A stretch of 60,203 bases of DNA from an uncultured Opitutia bacterium (GCA_903900845.1 CAIUOU010000135.1:1-60203); one strand, 5' to 3'; shown: positions 36,443-45,742, numbered from the stretch's first letter. The notes: generated from the sequence alone by a model not told the origin. Made by a program: numbers and translations.

Positions 36443-36700
36443 GGATCAACCAACCGGGCAACCCCGGATCGACCCAGTTCAAGCCTGTCCCTTGTTCCGT
36501 TGGTCCTTCGGCCCATCGCCAGCGGCGGACTCTCTCGCGGGGTCAGGGCGTTGAGTGTTTTTAGACGCGGCTGTCCGATCCGTTCGTAAACGTTCAACGC
36601 CCTGACCCCAATGGCGTTAACCCGCTGATGGCGCGGACTGGCAGGTAAGGCGACAGGCCTTTCCGAGCTCCGCGGCCTTCCAGTTCAAAACCCTGCTGTT
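36443..36700 (+). repeat. Degenerate composite repeat, copy 7, around the second inverted-repeat element
   Basis: In the 413-bp gap between the methyltransferase and tRNA-Pro 3' ends. Visible pieces: GGCAACCCCGGATCGACCC (about 36458-36476), a decayed 10-bp unit pair; GCTGATGGC, GCGGACTGG (36624-36641), the last two units of the 9-bp class; and the tail AGGCCTTTCCGAGCTCCGCGG with GGCCTTCCAGTTCAA (about 36655-36690). The inverted-repeat element at 36539-36609 sits in the middle. No gene is seen. Confidence 0.65.
36539..36609. repeat. Inverted-repeat element, copy B
   Basis: A 16-bp perfect inverted repeat, GGGGTCAGGGCGTTGA (36539-36554) and TCAACGCCCTGACCCC (36594-36609), with a 39-nt core like that of copy A at 27.8 kb. 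Both copies lie between convergent transcription units, in the same orientation, and both are followed by a GGCGTTAA sequence. Confidence 0.85.
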
Positions 36701-36780
36701 CCGGCGTTGGTTGTTGGTGCGAGCAGCCGTTCCCCCGACACGAGGAAACGCACCAAACCGCATCACCGCGGCGGGGAAAA

Positions 36781-36857
<77 letters not shown>

Positions 36858-37035
36858 AAACAAAAAGGGAGGGAGAGGAAGCGTCACGCTCCGTTCCGAA
36901 GCAAGGCCTTTTTCGGCGCCCGGCCACGCGCCGCTTCCACCGGAGCGGTACGCACATTTTCTGCTTCGCGCCGGGCCCCCGGGGCGCTGTCTTTTCGCCT
37001 GTCGCCGCGCCCCGCGGCGGCGTCTGATTTCCCCG

Positions 37036-38781
37036 ATGCGCATCCTGATGATTCCCTTCCTTGCGGCCTTGCTCGCGCTGACCGCCGCCGCGGCCGCGCC
37101 GCGTCCCAACATCGTTCTCATCATGTCGGATGACATGGGTTACTCCGATCTCGGTTGCTACGGGGGCGAGATCCCCACGCCCAACCTCGACTCGCTCGCC
37201 GCCGGCGGGGTGCGTTTCACCCAGTTTTACAACGGGGCGCGCTGCTGTCCCACGCGCGCCTCGCTGCTCACGGGGCTGTACGCCCAGCAGGCTGGCATCG
37301 GCCATATGGTGGAGGATCTCGGCACACCTGCCTACCGCGGCGAACTGAGCCGACGCGCGGTCACGATCGCCGAGGCGCTCAAGCCCGCCGGCTACCGGTC
37401 CTACCTGGCCGGCAAGTGGCACGTCACGCCCGGCCGACCCGTCGAGCGGATGAAAGCCCACGACCAGAACTGGCCTCTGAAACGCGGCTTCGACCGCTTC
37501 TACGGGACCATCCATGGATCCGGCAGCTTCTGGGATCCCAGCGCGCTCATGCGCGACGATCGCTTCATCTCCCCCGCCAACGATCCGGAGTACCAGCCAA
37601 AGGAGTATTACTATACCGACGCGATCAGCGACCACGCCGTCCGCTACGTGCGGGAGCACGCGCGAGACCATCCCGGCAAACCGTTCTTCCTCTACGTCGC
37701 GCACACCGCGGCCCACTGGCCGATGCACGCGCGCGAGTCCGATATCGCGCGGCACAAGGGTCGCTACGACGCGGGATACGACGCCTTGCGAGTCTCCCGT
37801 TGGGAGAAGCAAAAGCGGCTGGGCGTGGTCCAGCCCGAGTGGGGCATCTCGCCGACCGCCGAGGATTTTTCCAAGGTCAAGGACCGCGCGTTCGAGACGC
37901 GTTGCATGGAGGTGTACGCCGCGATGGTGGAGGTGATGGATGAGGGCATCGGCCGACTCGTGGCCGAGTTGAAGGCCCAGGGGCAGCTTGAGAACACCCT
38001 GATCCTTTACCTGCAGGACAACGGTGGATGCGCCGAGACCAACGGGCGCACGGGTGTGGGCCAGCCCCGCGCGGCCGCGCCGTCGCTGCCGCCCCTGCCC
38101 AAGGAAACGATCCAGTTTGCCAACCGCCCGCCGCAGACCCGTGACGGCTGGCCGATGAGGGTCGGTTACGGCGTCATGCCCGGCGCGGCCGACACCTACA
38201 TCGCCTACGGCAAGGGCTGGGCGAACGTGAGCAACACGCCCTTCCGCGAGTACAAGCACTGGGTGCACGAGGGCGGCATCTCCACGCCCCTGATCGCCCA
38301 TTGGCCCGCCGGGATGAAGAGCGTCAAGGGCGGCGCACTCTGCCACGAGCCTTCGCACCTGATCGATCTCATGGCGACGGCGGTCGATCTTGCCGGCGCG
38401 CGTCTCCCGACCGAGTACAACGGCGAGCGCATCACGCCGCTCGAGGGCCGCAGCCTGCGGCCGCTCCTGGCCGCCCCGTCCGCCCCGCCGGCCGGCGCGC
38501 CACGCCCGCTTTTCTGGGAGCACGAGGGTAACAAGGCGATGCGCGAGGGCCGCTGGAAGCTCGTCTCCAAACACCGGGGCTCGTGGGAGCTTTATGATAT
38601 CGCCGCCGACCGCACGGAGTCGCGCGACCTCGCCGCCAAGGAACCGGCGCGGGTGAGGGCGATGGCCGCCGCATGGGATGTCTGGGCGGCACGGGTGGGT
38701 GTCGAACCTTGGACCCACGACATCCCCGAAGGTTCGGGCTCGAGCCCCACCGGCAAGAAGAAGTCTGCCAAGGGCGAATAA
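37036..38781 (+). CDS. Secreted sulfatase (formylglycine-dependent arylsulfatase family)
   Basis: Exported 581-residue sulfatase (S1 type). Signal peptide about 1-21. RPNIVLIMSDDMGYSDLGCYG supplies the metal Asp pair (Asp32-Asp33; two overlapping parts RPNIVLIMSDDMG, GYSDLGCYGG). The modification site is CCPTRASLLTG at 70-80, matching CxPxR with Cys70 as the formylglycine residue; it needs a formylglycine-generating enzyme, not present here. GKWHVTPG carries the expected Lys and His, and HWVHEGGIST and LQDNGGCAETN complete the site. It would remove sulfate from glycans or aryl/alkyl esters. C-terminal tail is Lys-rich. Next gene begins 312 bp later. Confidence 0.93.
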   Translation: MRILMIPFLAALLALTAAAAAPRPNIVLIMSDDMGYSDLGCYGGEIPTPNLDSLAAGGVRFTQFYNGARCCPTRASLLTGLYAQQAGIGHMVEDLGTPAYRGELSRRAVTIAEALKPAGYRSYLAGKWHVTPGRPVERMKAHDQNWPLKRGFDRFYGTIHGSGSFWDPSALMRDDRFISPANDPEYQPKEYYYTDAISDHAVRYVREHARDHPGKPFFLYVAHTAAHWPMHARESDIARHKGRYDAGYDALRVSRWEKQKRLGVVQPEWGISPTAEDFSKVKDRAFETRCMEVYAAMVEVMDEGIGRLVAELKAQGQLENTLILYLQDNGGCAETNGRTGVGQPRAAAPSLPPLPKETIQFANRPPQTRDGWPMRVGYGVMPGAADTYIAYGKGWANVSNTPFREYKHWVHEGGISTPLIAHWPAGMKSVKGGALCHEPSHLIDLMATAVDLAGARLPTEYNGERITPLEGRSLRPLLAAPSAPPAGAPRPLFWEHEGNKAMREGRWKLVSKHRGSWELYDIAADRTESRDLAAKEPARVRAMAAAWDVWAARVGVEPWTHDIPEGSGSSPTGKKKSAKGE

Positions 38782-39093
38782 GCGTCGCGGGCATCCACAC
38801 ATCCCGGGCTGTCCAGAGGCGCTCGGGCCGATCGGATCCGGTTGGGGCGCAGGTGCCCGTTCGTCTCGGCTGCCTGTGCGGGCCTTCGGGGTTCACCGGA
38901 AGCGAGTGGAGTAAACGGCGGGTCCCTCTTACGCAGGTGCCGCGCGGGCCAGAGCTGAATCCAGCTGGGCACGGTCCCGCGGAGCGAAATGGACGTGGGT
39001 TTTGTGTTAAATTCCGGTGTCGGCGCCCGGGTGTAGGGGCGCGCATAAGTATTTTTCCTCGCGCGGTTCCGTGCCGGGGGGCGCAATGAAGCA
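38782..39093. other. Gene-free spacer upstream of the TonB receptor
   Basis: 312 bp between the sulfatase stop and the receptor start. No composite repeat, hairpin of the TGTAGCC class, or plausible gene is seen. A short palindrome AGCTGAATCCAGCT (about 38954-38967) and an AT-richer patch (TTTTGTGTTAAATTCC near 39000, GCATAAGTATTTTTCC near 39042-39057) make this the likely promoter region for the receptor-GDPD-glpT-glpQ cluster. I cannot assign boxes with confidence. Confidence 0.4.
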
Positions 39094-42000
39094 ATGATGC
39101 CGACGCGATTCATCCTGGCCATTCTGCTCCCCGCGCTCGCCCTTCCGGCCCAGCAGGCGCCTAACCGGCCCGCCCCGGCGGCGGAGGAGGCGGTGAAGCT
39201 GGAGAGCTTCGTCGTGACGGGCTCGAACATCCGCCGTACCGAGGCCGAGACCGCCCTGCCGGTCACGGTCCTCGATCCGGTGGAGATCGACGCTCGGGGC
39301 GCCGCCACGATGGCCGAATTGTTCGAGACCCTCGGCATCGCCGAGCCGTCCGCGATCACCGAAATCAACAACGGCCCCCAACTGGCGCGCGGCGACGTCG
39401 CCTCCGTCGACCTGCGGGGCATCGGCTCCGGGAGCACGCTCACGCTCCTCAACGGCCGGCGCATGGCGCCGCACCCGATCTCGATGGCCGAGAACGGCGT
39501 GCCTTCGCTGGCGGTGAACATCAACACGGTTCCCCGTGCCCTGATCGAGCGCGTGGAGGTGCTGCGCGACGGCGCCTCCGCCATCTACGGCGCCGACGCC
39601 GCCGCGGGAGTCATCAACAACCGGATCTCCCGCTCCTACACCGGCCGCCAGCTCACGTTGCGCGGCTCGATGACCCAGCACGGCGGGGCGAACGAGGTCG
39701 GTGGCACCTATACTCACGGTTTCAAATCGGGCCGCACCCGGATCGCCTACACCGTCGATTACTTCCACCGCGACGCGCTCGCGGCTTCGCAGCGGCGATT
39801 CGCGCGGAATTCCGACATGCGCATCAGCCGCAATCTGCCCGCGCCTTGGAACGGCCTGCCGCTCGTCGACGCCAACGGCACGACCGTCCGCGACAACGAC
39901 TTTTCCAACACCAACAACGTCAATCAATGGGGCCAGTGGCAGCGCGGTTTCATCCAGTCCGACTTCCTGCGCTTCACCGGCTCCCGGCCCCCGGGCAACA
40001 CCGGCATCAGCACGAGCACCACGCCGCCCGCCGGGGTCGCCTCCCTGGCGGCCGACGGCATGTTCTACCTCTGGCCGGGCCCGGCCGGCGTGAGTTTCCG
40101 CCAGACTGCGGCGTCCAAGAACATCGACAGCCCGGAGAACGCGACGTACTCGAACTGGAACAAGTGGAAGGTGCTGGTCCCGGCCACCGACCGGATGCAG
40201 TTCGCCACCTTCATCGACCGTCCGCTCAACGACCGGCTCGATTTCTTCGCCGATTTCCTCTTCTACCGGGCTTACAGCCGCAACGGCCGCGAGCCGGTGA
40301 ATTTCAAGAACACCGATGACCAGGGGATCTATCTGCCGGCGGCCAACCCCTGGAACCCGTTCGGCGTGCGGTTTTACCATCCGACGGGCGCGCCCAATGC
40401 CGACGGCACGCCGCGGCTCACCGGCACCCCGGCCGATGTCTCGCTCTGGACCGGCATTTCGCCCGGGCAGAACGCCGACACCGCGGGCCAGGGGCTCATG
40501 CCCCGCGTGACCGAGGTCTGGAGCTACGCGTGGCGCCTGCTCGGCGGCGTGCGCGGACGCTTCGGCGAGGACTGGGAATGGGAGAGCGCCCTCGTGGCCT
40601 CCGGTGCGCAGTCGCACGAGTACGAGCGCTTCCAGGTGCGCGAGTCGAAGCTGCGCCGTGCGCTGGCCCGCACCGACTCGACGGCTTTCAACCCGTTCCC
40701 GGTCACCTTCCGTATCGTGAATAATCTCATCACGGTTGACCGGCCATTCGCCAACCCTGCGCCGGTGCTCGACGAGGTCTACGGGGACGAGGACCGTTCC
40801 GGGCGCACCAATCTCTTCCTGTGGGACCTGAAGACCAACGGCCGGCTTTGGCGTTTGGGCCGGGGCGGGCGGGTGGGTGTGGCGACCGGGGTCGAGGTGC
40901 GGCACGAGACCTATTCCGACAAGCGGGCCGCGTATTCCGGGCTGAACCCGCCGGGTTCCGGCGCCGATTTCCCGTTCCTGCGCGAGGGCGACAACGACTT
41001 CCTCGCCCTCAGCTCCAACGTGCCGATCAGCGCCCGTCAGACGATTTTCGCGGCGTACGCGGAGACCGCGCTGCCGTTCGTCACGCGGGAAAACAAGGTG
41101 CCGCTGGTGGACGCGCTGGAGCTCACCCTCGCGGGCCGCTTCGAGCACTTCTCGATCCACGGGCAGACCACCAAGCCGAAGGCCAGCCTTGTCTGGATGC
41201 CGGTGTCGTGGCTGAAGCTGCGCGGCTCCGCGGCGGAGTCGTTCCGCGCGCCGAATCTCGTCCAAACCAACATCACGCCCTTGCGCCGGCAGATCGGCGC
41301 GGGTGATCCTTACCGCGCCGAGGTCACGGGGCTGCCGACTGATTCCTCGGCGCAGCGCACTGTGTTCCGCCAGGGCAACGAGAAGCTGCAGCCCGAGCAG
41401 GCCAAGACCGCCCTTGCCGGACTTGTGCTGGAAGTGCCCGGGGTGCGCGGCCTTTCCCTCAACTTCGACTACTATCGCCTGAACCAGAACGACGTGATCG
41501 AGAACATCGGCGCGCCCGGCACCCTGCTGCGCGACGAGCTCTACCTCGATCTCGCGACGCAGGCCGCGCTCGCCGCCGGTACGCCGATCGACCAGATCGA
41601 CCTCGGATCGGGCACCGCCGCTTACAAGGGCTACGGATCGGTCAGGCGCCGCTCGGTCACGCCCGAGGACCGCGCCGCCTTCGCGGCCTACAACGCCCGC
41701 CAGACCAACGTGGCGGCGCGCCGGGCCCCGGTGGGCGAGGTCGAGAGCATCATCGACAACTACATCAACCTCAGCGGCCGCGACATCGAGGGCTACGAAG
41801 TCGGCGCGCAATGGCGTAGCCCCCGCACGCGCCTGGGATCGTTCACCCTCAGCACCGACGTCACCCGCTACCTCCGGCGCCGCTCCCAAGGCGACGAACA
41901 GGCGCCGATCCTGAACGAGCTCGACCGCAACGGCCGCGTGCGCTGGCGCGGGAATGCTTCGCTCACGTGGCGGCAGGACGGCTGGTCGGCCGGTTGGTTC

Positions 42001-42336
42001 ACCAGTTACTTCCACTCGTTCGTGGACACCTCCGCCGCCACCACCGAGGCGGTGTACCGCGCGCTCGGCCAGCCCGGCTACATCCGGGTTTTCAACGACA
42101 ACGGCATCACGCGCTACCTCCTGCTGGTGGATCCCTTCATGAATCATAACGCGTGGATCTCTTACCGCTTCGACCGCGGATCCGGCGGCTGGCTGCGCGG
42201 GGTCTCCGCGCGCCTCGGGCTGAACAACGTGCTCGATTCCGAGCCGCCGCTGGCGGACGAGACCTACGGCTACGCCGGCGGCTCCGCCAACGTGCGCGGC
42301 CGCCAGGTCACGCTCGAGATCACCCGGAAGTTCTGA
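39094..42336 (+). CDS. TonB-dependent receptor (plug-barrel, no carboxypeptidase-like domain)
   Basis: Outer-membrane receptor of 1080 residues: signal peptide 1-20 (ALALPAQQ), plug from about 35 (VKLESFVVTGSNIRRTEAE, TMAELFETLGIAEPS, GSTLTLLNGRRMAPHPIS, RVEVLRDGASAIYGADAAAG) and a long barrel ending in Phe (EITRKF). The TGSNIRR start places it in the large TonB subgroup common in Xanthomonads and Verrucomicrobia. Only 11 bp separate it from a secreted GDPD gene, followed by glpT and glpQ, so its ligand is probably a glycerophosphodiester or related phospholipid head-group compound. That is inference from context. Two ATGs in tandem (39094, 39097); either could start it. Confidence 0.93.
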   Translation: MMPTRFILAILLPALALPAQQAPNRPAPAAEEAVKLESFVVTGSNIRRTEAETALPVTVLDPVEIDARGAATMAELFETLGIAEPSAITEINNGPQLARGDVASVDLRGIGSGSTLTLLNGRRMAPHPISMAENGVPSLAVNINTVPRALIERVEVLRDGASAIYGADAAAGVINNRISRSYTGRQLTLRGSMTQHGGANEVGGTYTHGFKSGRTRIAYTVDYFHRDALAASQRRFARNSDMRISRNLPAPWNGLPLVDANGTTVRDNDFSNTNNVNQWGQWQRGFIQSDFLRFTGSRPPGNTGISTSTTPPAGVASLAADGMFYLWPGPAGVSFRQTAASKNIDSPENATYSNWNKWKVLVPATDRMQFATFIDRPLNDRLDFFADFLFYRAYSRNGREPVNFKNTDDQGIYLPAANPWNPFGVRFYHPTGAPNADGTPRLTGTPADVSLWTGISPGQNADTAGQGLMPRVTEVWSYAWRLLGGVRGRFGEDWEWESALVASGAQSHEYERFQVRESKLRRALARTDSTAFNPFPVTFRIVNNLITVDRPFANPAPVLDEVYGDEDRSGRTNLFLWDLKTNGRLWRLGRGGRVGVATGVEVRHETYSDKRAAYSGLNPPGSGADFPFLREGDNDFLALSSNVPISARQTIFAAYAETALPFVTRENKVPLVDALELTLAGRFEHFSIHGQTTKPKASLVWMPVSWLKLRGSAAESFRAPNLVQTNITPLRRQIGAGDPYRAEVTGLPTDSSAQRTVFRQGNEKLQPEQAKTALAGLVLEVPGVRGLSLNFDYYRLNQNDVIENIGAPGTLLRDELYLDLATQAALAAGTPIDQIDLGSGTAAYKGYGSVRRRSVTPEDRAAFAAYNARQTNVAARRAPVGEVESIIDNYINLSGRDIEGYEVGAQWRSPRTRLGSFTLSTDVTRYLRRRSQGDEQAPILNELDRNGRVRWRGNASLTWRQDGWSAGWFTSYFHSFVDTSAATTEAVYRALGQPGYIRVFNDNGITRYLLLVDPFMNHNAWISYRFDRGSGGWLRGVSARLGLNNVLDSEPPLADETYGYAGGSANVRGRQVTLEITRKF

Positions 42337-42347
42337 CTCTCGATCCC

Positions 42348-43160
42348 ATGCATTGCCTCGGCCGCATCCCGCTGTTGATTGCGGTCATGACCGCCCGGCT
42401 CGCCGCGGTCGACATCGTCGCCCACCGCGGTGCCTCCCACGACGCGCCCGAGAACACCGTCGCCGCCACGCACCTGGCCTGGCGGCAGGGGGCTGACGCA
42501 GTCGAGACCGACATCCACCTCGCCCAGGACGGTCGCATTATCGTCTGCCACGACCAGACGACCCGGCGGACCACCGGCCGCGACGGCGTGATCGCGGAGA
42601 TGACGCAGGCGGAGTTGCGCACGCTCGATGCCGGGCGTTGGAAGGCGCCGGAGTTCGCCGGCGAGAAGCTGCCGCTCCTCGAGGAACAACTGGCCTCGAT
42701 CCCCGCGGGCAAGACGATGTTGGTGGAGATCAAGACGGGACCCGAGATCGTGCCGGAGTTGCGCCGGGTTTTCGCCGCCTCCGGGATCACGGAACGCCGG
42801 GTGACCGTGATCAGTTTCAACCTCGACACGCTCAAGGCGGTGCGGCGCGAGCTGCCGGCATTCCGCACGCTTTACCTGATGGGTTACAAGGCGGCGGACG
42901 CGAAGGATCCCAACGCCAAGCTTCCACCCTCGATCGAAGAGGTGATCCGCGACGCCCGTTCGACCGGCCTCACCGGCCTCGACCTGCAGCACACTTGGCC
43001 GCTCACGCCCGCCGAGGTGAAGCGTGTCCGCGACGCCGGTCTCGAGCTGCACGTTTGGACGGTCGATGACCCCGCCGTTGCGCGCCGCTGGATCGGGTTG
43101 GGGGTGCAGAGCATCACCACCAATCGCCCGGGCTGGCTCCGGGAGCAGATCCGGCTTTAG
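42348..43160 (+). CDS. Glycerophosphodiester phosphodiesterase (UgpQ-like size, exported)
   Basis: Hydrolyses glycerophosphodiesters to sn-glycerol 3-phosphate and an alcohol. 270 residues, with a hydrophobic N-terminus (about 6-22) ending ARLAAVD, probably a signal peptide. The GDPD signature is complete: IVAHRGASHDAPENT (catalytic His), ADAVETDIHLAQDGRIIVCHD (given as ADAVETDIHL and DGRIIVCHD; metal Glu/Asp and second His) and LVEIKTGPEIVPE, with HVWTVDDP near the end. The short length is like UgpQ, but the export signal would put it in the periplasm. It lies 11 bp after the TonB receptor and 9 bp before glpT. Confidence 0.93.
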   Translation: MHCLGRIPLLIAVMTARLAAVDIVAHRGASHDAPENTVAATHLAWRQGADAVETDIHLAQDGRIIVCHDQTTRRTTGRDGVIAEMTQAELRTLDAGRWKAPEFAGEKLPLLEEQLASIPAGKTMLVEIKTGPEIVPELRRVFAASGITERRVTVISFNLDTLKAVRRELPAFRTLYLMGYKAADAKDPNAKLPPSIEEVIRDARSTGLTGLDLQHTWPLTPAEVKRVRDAGLELHVWTVDDPAVARRWIGLGVQSITTNRPGWLREQIRL

Positions 43161-43169
43161 TTCGCGGCC

Positions 43170-44516
43170 ATGTTATCCCTGCTGCGCCCCGCCCCCGCCG
43201 CGCCGCCCCTGCCGGCCGAGCGGATCGACCCCGAGTACCGCCGCCTGCGCTGGCAGGTCTTCACGGGTATCTTTGTCGGCTACGCCGCTTTTTACCTGGT
43301 GCGGAAGAATTTCGCGCTGGCGATCCCGGACATCCTGAAGGAGCACCCGGAATACTCGAAGACGGCGCTAGGCTCGGCGATGACGGGGCTTTCGGTGGCC
43401 TACGGCATTTCGAAATTCATCATGGGCTCGGTCTCGGACCGCAGCAACCCGCGCTGGTTCATGACGATTGGCCTGCTGCTGACGGCGGGCGTGACCTTCG
43501 CGTTCGGCACCATCCCGGCGATCTACGGGTCGCTGACGGCGATCATCGTGCTGCAGACGTTGAACGGCTGGTTCAACGGCATGGGCTGGCCTCCCTGCGG
43601 CAAGACCATGGTGCACTGGTGGAGCACCAACGAGCGGGGGGTGACGGTCTCGTTCTGGAACGTCGCCCACAATATCGGCGGCGGACTGGTGGCCAAACTC
43701 GCCTTGTTGGGCGTGGTGATCTTCGGAGGCTGGGGCGCGAAATTTTACTTTCCGGCGATGGTGGCGGCCGCGGTCGCGGTCCTCATCGCCTTCCTGCTGC
43801 GCGACACCCCTCAGAGCTGCGGGCTGCCGCCGATCGAGCGGCATCGCAACGACTACCCGCCGGCGTACTCGGCGGAGCACGAGCGCACCTTCACGTTCCG
43901 CGAGATCTTTTTCGAGCACGTGCTCAACAACCGGTACCTTTGGGCAATCGCGGTCGCCAACGCGTTCGTCTACTTCGTGCGCTACGGCGTGGTCGATTGG
44001 ATCCCGACCTACCTGCAGACCGCGAAGAAGTTCTCCTTCCAACAGTCGAGCTGGGCGTGGGCCGCCTTCGAGTTTGCGGGCATCCCGGGCACGATCCTCT
44101 GCGGATGGGTGTCCGACCGGATCTTCCAGGGGCGCCGCGCCCCGGCCACCATCCTCTTCATGGTGCTCACCCTCGCCGGCCTCGTGGTGTACGGACTCAA
44201 CCGGGAGGGCCCGCTCTGGATCGACATCGCGTCGCTGATCGCGATCGGGTTCTTCGTCTACGGCCCGATCATGATCATCGGCCTGCATGCGCTCGACCTC
44301 GTGCCCAAGAAGGCGGCGGGCACCGCCGCGGGCTTCACCGGCTTCTTCGGCTATGTCTTCGGTTCCGCCATCGCCGGCGCCGGGGTCGGCTGGATCGCCG
44401 ACCATTGGGGTTGGGGCGGCGTCTTCGCCACGATGATCGTCTGCTGCCTCCTAACCATCGTCTTCAGCGCCATGACTCTCGGCCACCGCGCGACCAGTTC
44501 GTCGTCCGCCGGCTGA
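43170..44516 (+). CDS. glpT: Glycerol-3-phosphate:phosphate antiporter (GlpT family MFS)
   Basis: Inner-membrane MFS organophosphate:phosphate antiporter, 448 residues with about 12 hydrophobic helices. The OPA signature is clear: GIFVGYAAFYLVRKNFALA (substrate-phosphate Arg/Lys), GISKFIMGSVSDRSNPRWFM, LQTLNGWFNGMGWPPCGKTM and SFWNVAHNIGGGL; in the second half VRYGVVDWIPTYL. These are the features of E. coli GlpT rather than UhpT. It would import sn-glycerol 3-phosphate released by the two phosphodiesterases flanking it (9 bp upstream, 37 bp downstream). Confidence 0.94.
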   Translation: MLSLLRPAPAAPPLPAERIDPEYRRLRWQVFTGIFVGYAAFYLVRKNFALAIPDILKEHPEYSKTALGSAMTGLSVAYGISKFIMGSVSDRSNPRWFMTIGLLLTAGVTFAFGTIPAIYGSLTAIIVLQTLNGWFNGMGWPPCGKTMVHWWSTNERGVTVSFWNVAHNIGGGLVAKLALLGVVIFGGWGAKFYFPAMVAAAVAVLIAFLLRDTPQSCGLPPIERHRNDYPPAYSAEHERTFTFREIFFEHVLNNRYLWAIAVANAFVYFVRYGVVDWIPTYLQTAKKFSFQQSSWAWAAFEFAGIPGTILCGWVSDRIFQGRRAPATILFMVLTLAGLVVYGLNREGPLWIDIASLIAIGFFVYGPIMIIGLHALDLVPKKAAGTAAGFTGFFGYVFGSAIAGAGVGWIADHWGWGGVFATMIVCCLLTIVFSAMTLGHRATSSSSAG

Positions 44517-44553
44517 TCCGCCGTGCGGCCCGCCGCCCTTGTTTCCTTTCCCC

Positions 44554-45573
44554 ATGAAGTTCGTCTTCCTGCTTTGTCTCGCCGCGGGGGTCGCCGCCGC
44601 GGCCTCTGCCCCCGTGCCGCTCGTCGTCGCCCACCGCGGCGCGAGCGGCTACCTGCCCGAGCACACCCAGGCTGCCAAGGCCTACGCCCATGCGCTGGGC
44701 GCGGATTTCATCGAGCAGGATCTCGTGCTCTCCAAGGACGACGTCCCGGTCGTCCTCCACGATGTCCACCTCGACGCCGTCTCCGACGTCGCGACCCGGT
44801 TCCCCGGACGCCAGCGGGCGGACGGGCGTTTCTACGTCCTCGACTTCACGCTGGCCGAGCTCCGGCAACTGGCCGTGCATGAACGCATCAACCTGCGCAC
44901 TGGCGCCCCGGCCTACCCGGGACGGTATGACTCGCAGCGCTCACCGGCTGCGTTCCGCATCTCCACTTTGGAGGAGGAGCTGCAGCTCATCCAGGGACTC
45001 AATCGCAGCATCGGGCGCGTCGCCGGCATCTATCCTGAGATCAAGGCTCCGAAATGGCACCGGGACCAGGGGCGTGATCCCAGCCTGGTCGTCCTTCCGA
45101 TCCTCGCGCGGTACGGTTACGCCACGAAGGCCGATCCTTGTTTCCTGCAGTGTTTCGAGCTCGCCGAGGTTCGTCGGCTGCGCGGCGAGCTTGGCTGGAA
45201 GGGGCGTCTCGTGATGCTCATCGGGGGCGGGGCCAAAGAGGTCGACGGCACCGACTACGCGGCCCTTTGTACCCCGGCGGGCATCAAGGAACTCTCCGGA
45301 CTGGTCGACGGCATCGGGCCAGCGATCGGCCGCATTGTCACGTGGCCGTCGGCGGGCGGGGCGCCGGTCTTCACCGATCTGGTGCGGCTCGCCCGCGAGG
45401 CCGGGCTCGGGGTTCACCCGTACACCGTGCGCGCCGACGATCTGCCGCGGCATTGTCCTTCCCTCGACGCGTTGCACGAGGCGCTGTTCATCACCGCGCG
45501 CGTCGACGGGGTGTTCACCGACTTCCCGGATCGCACCAGCGCATGGTTGCGCCGCGCGGGCAGCCGCCCTTGA
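44554..45573 (+). CDS. glpQ: Periplasmic glycerophosphodiester phosphodiesterase (GlpQ)
   Basis: 339 residues with a signal peptide 1-23 (AGVAAAASAP). The sequence follows E. coli GlpQ closely: VVAHRGASGYLPEHTQAAK, GADFIEQDLVLSKDDVPVVL, HDVHLDAVSDVATRFPGR, VLDFTLAELRQL and IYPEIKAPKWHRDQG, including the metal Glu/Asp, the catalytic His pair and the family-typical insertion. It releases glycerol 3-phosphate from a range of glycerophosphodiesters. Last gene of the receptor-GDPD-glpT-glpQ cluster; the window thus has two exported GDPDs of different size classes around one transporter. ATG 44554 is preferred over the earlier in-frame 44539. Confidence 0.95.
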   Translation: MKFVFLLCLAAGVAAAASAPVPLVVAHRGASGYLPEHTQAAKAYAHALGADFIEQDLVLSKDDVPVVLHDVHLDAVSDVATRFPGRQRADGRFYVLDFTLAELRQLAVHERINLRTGAPAYPGRYDSQRSPAAFRISTLEEELQLIQGLNRSIGRVAGIYPEIKAPKWHRDQGRDPSLVVLPILARYGYATKADPCFLQCFELAEVRRLRGELGWKGRLVMLIGGGAKEVDGTDYAALCTPAGIKELSGLVDGIGPAIGRIVTWPSAGGAPVFTDLVRLAREAGLGVHPYTVRADDLPRHCPSLDALHEALFITARVDGVFTDFPDRTSAWLRRAGSRP

Positions 45574-45715
45574 GGCGGATCGGCGAAGTCTCTCCGGTGT
45601 GAATGGGGAAAGCCGGAAGACGGGAACCGAGGCCGGGGGGAATCTGGAAATCAGTAACGCGGGATGTGCCCATTCGGAATTATGGATGTGGTCCACGCCT
45701 GAAGAAGCACCAGCG

Positions 45716-45742
45716 ATGTAGCCGCGGGGGTCTCCCGCGGAC
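45716..45742 (+). repeat. TGTAGCC hairpin alone, copy 8
   Basis: After glpQ, in the 273-bp gap before the next receptor. TGTAG leads a stem CCGCGGG-GGTCT-CCCGCGG (45722-45740). Compared with the usual CCGCGGC/GCCGCGG, the innermost pair is changed on both sides, which keeps pairing. No triple repeat accompanies it, and nothing else is recognised in the gap. Confidence 0.7.

Noticed and set aside
36346-36597. Minus-strand frame containing RLKTLNALTP, matched by RLKTVNALTP near 27.8 kb
   Set aside because: The match comes from the inverted-repeat element itself; no start, length or context supports a conserved protein.
39007-42147. A 1046-codon minus-strand open frame opposite the TonB receptor
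   Set aside because: Same reason; the plus-strand receptor has a signal peptide, plug and barrel terminus, and the antisense frame shows no domain.
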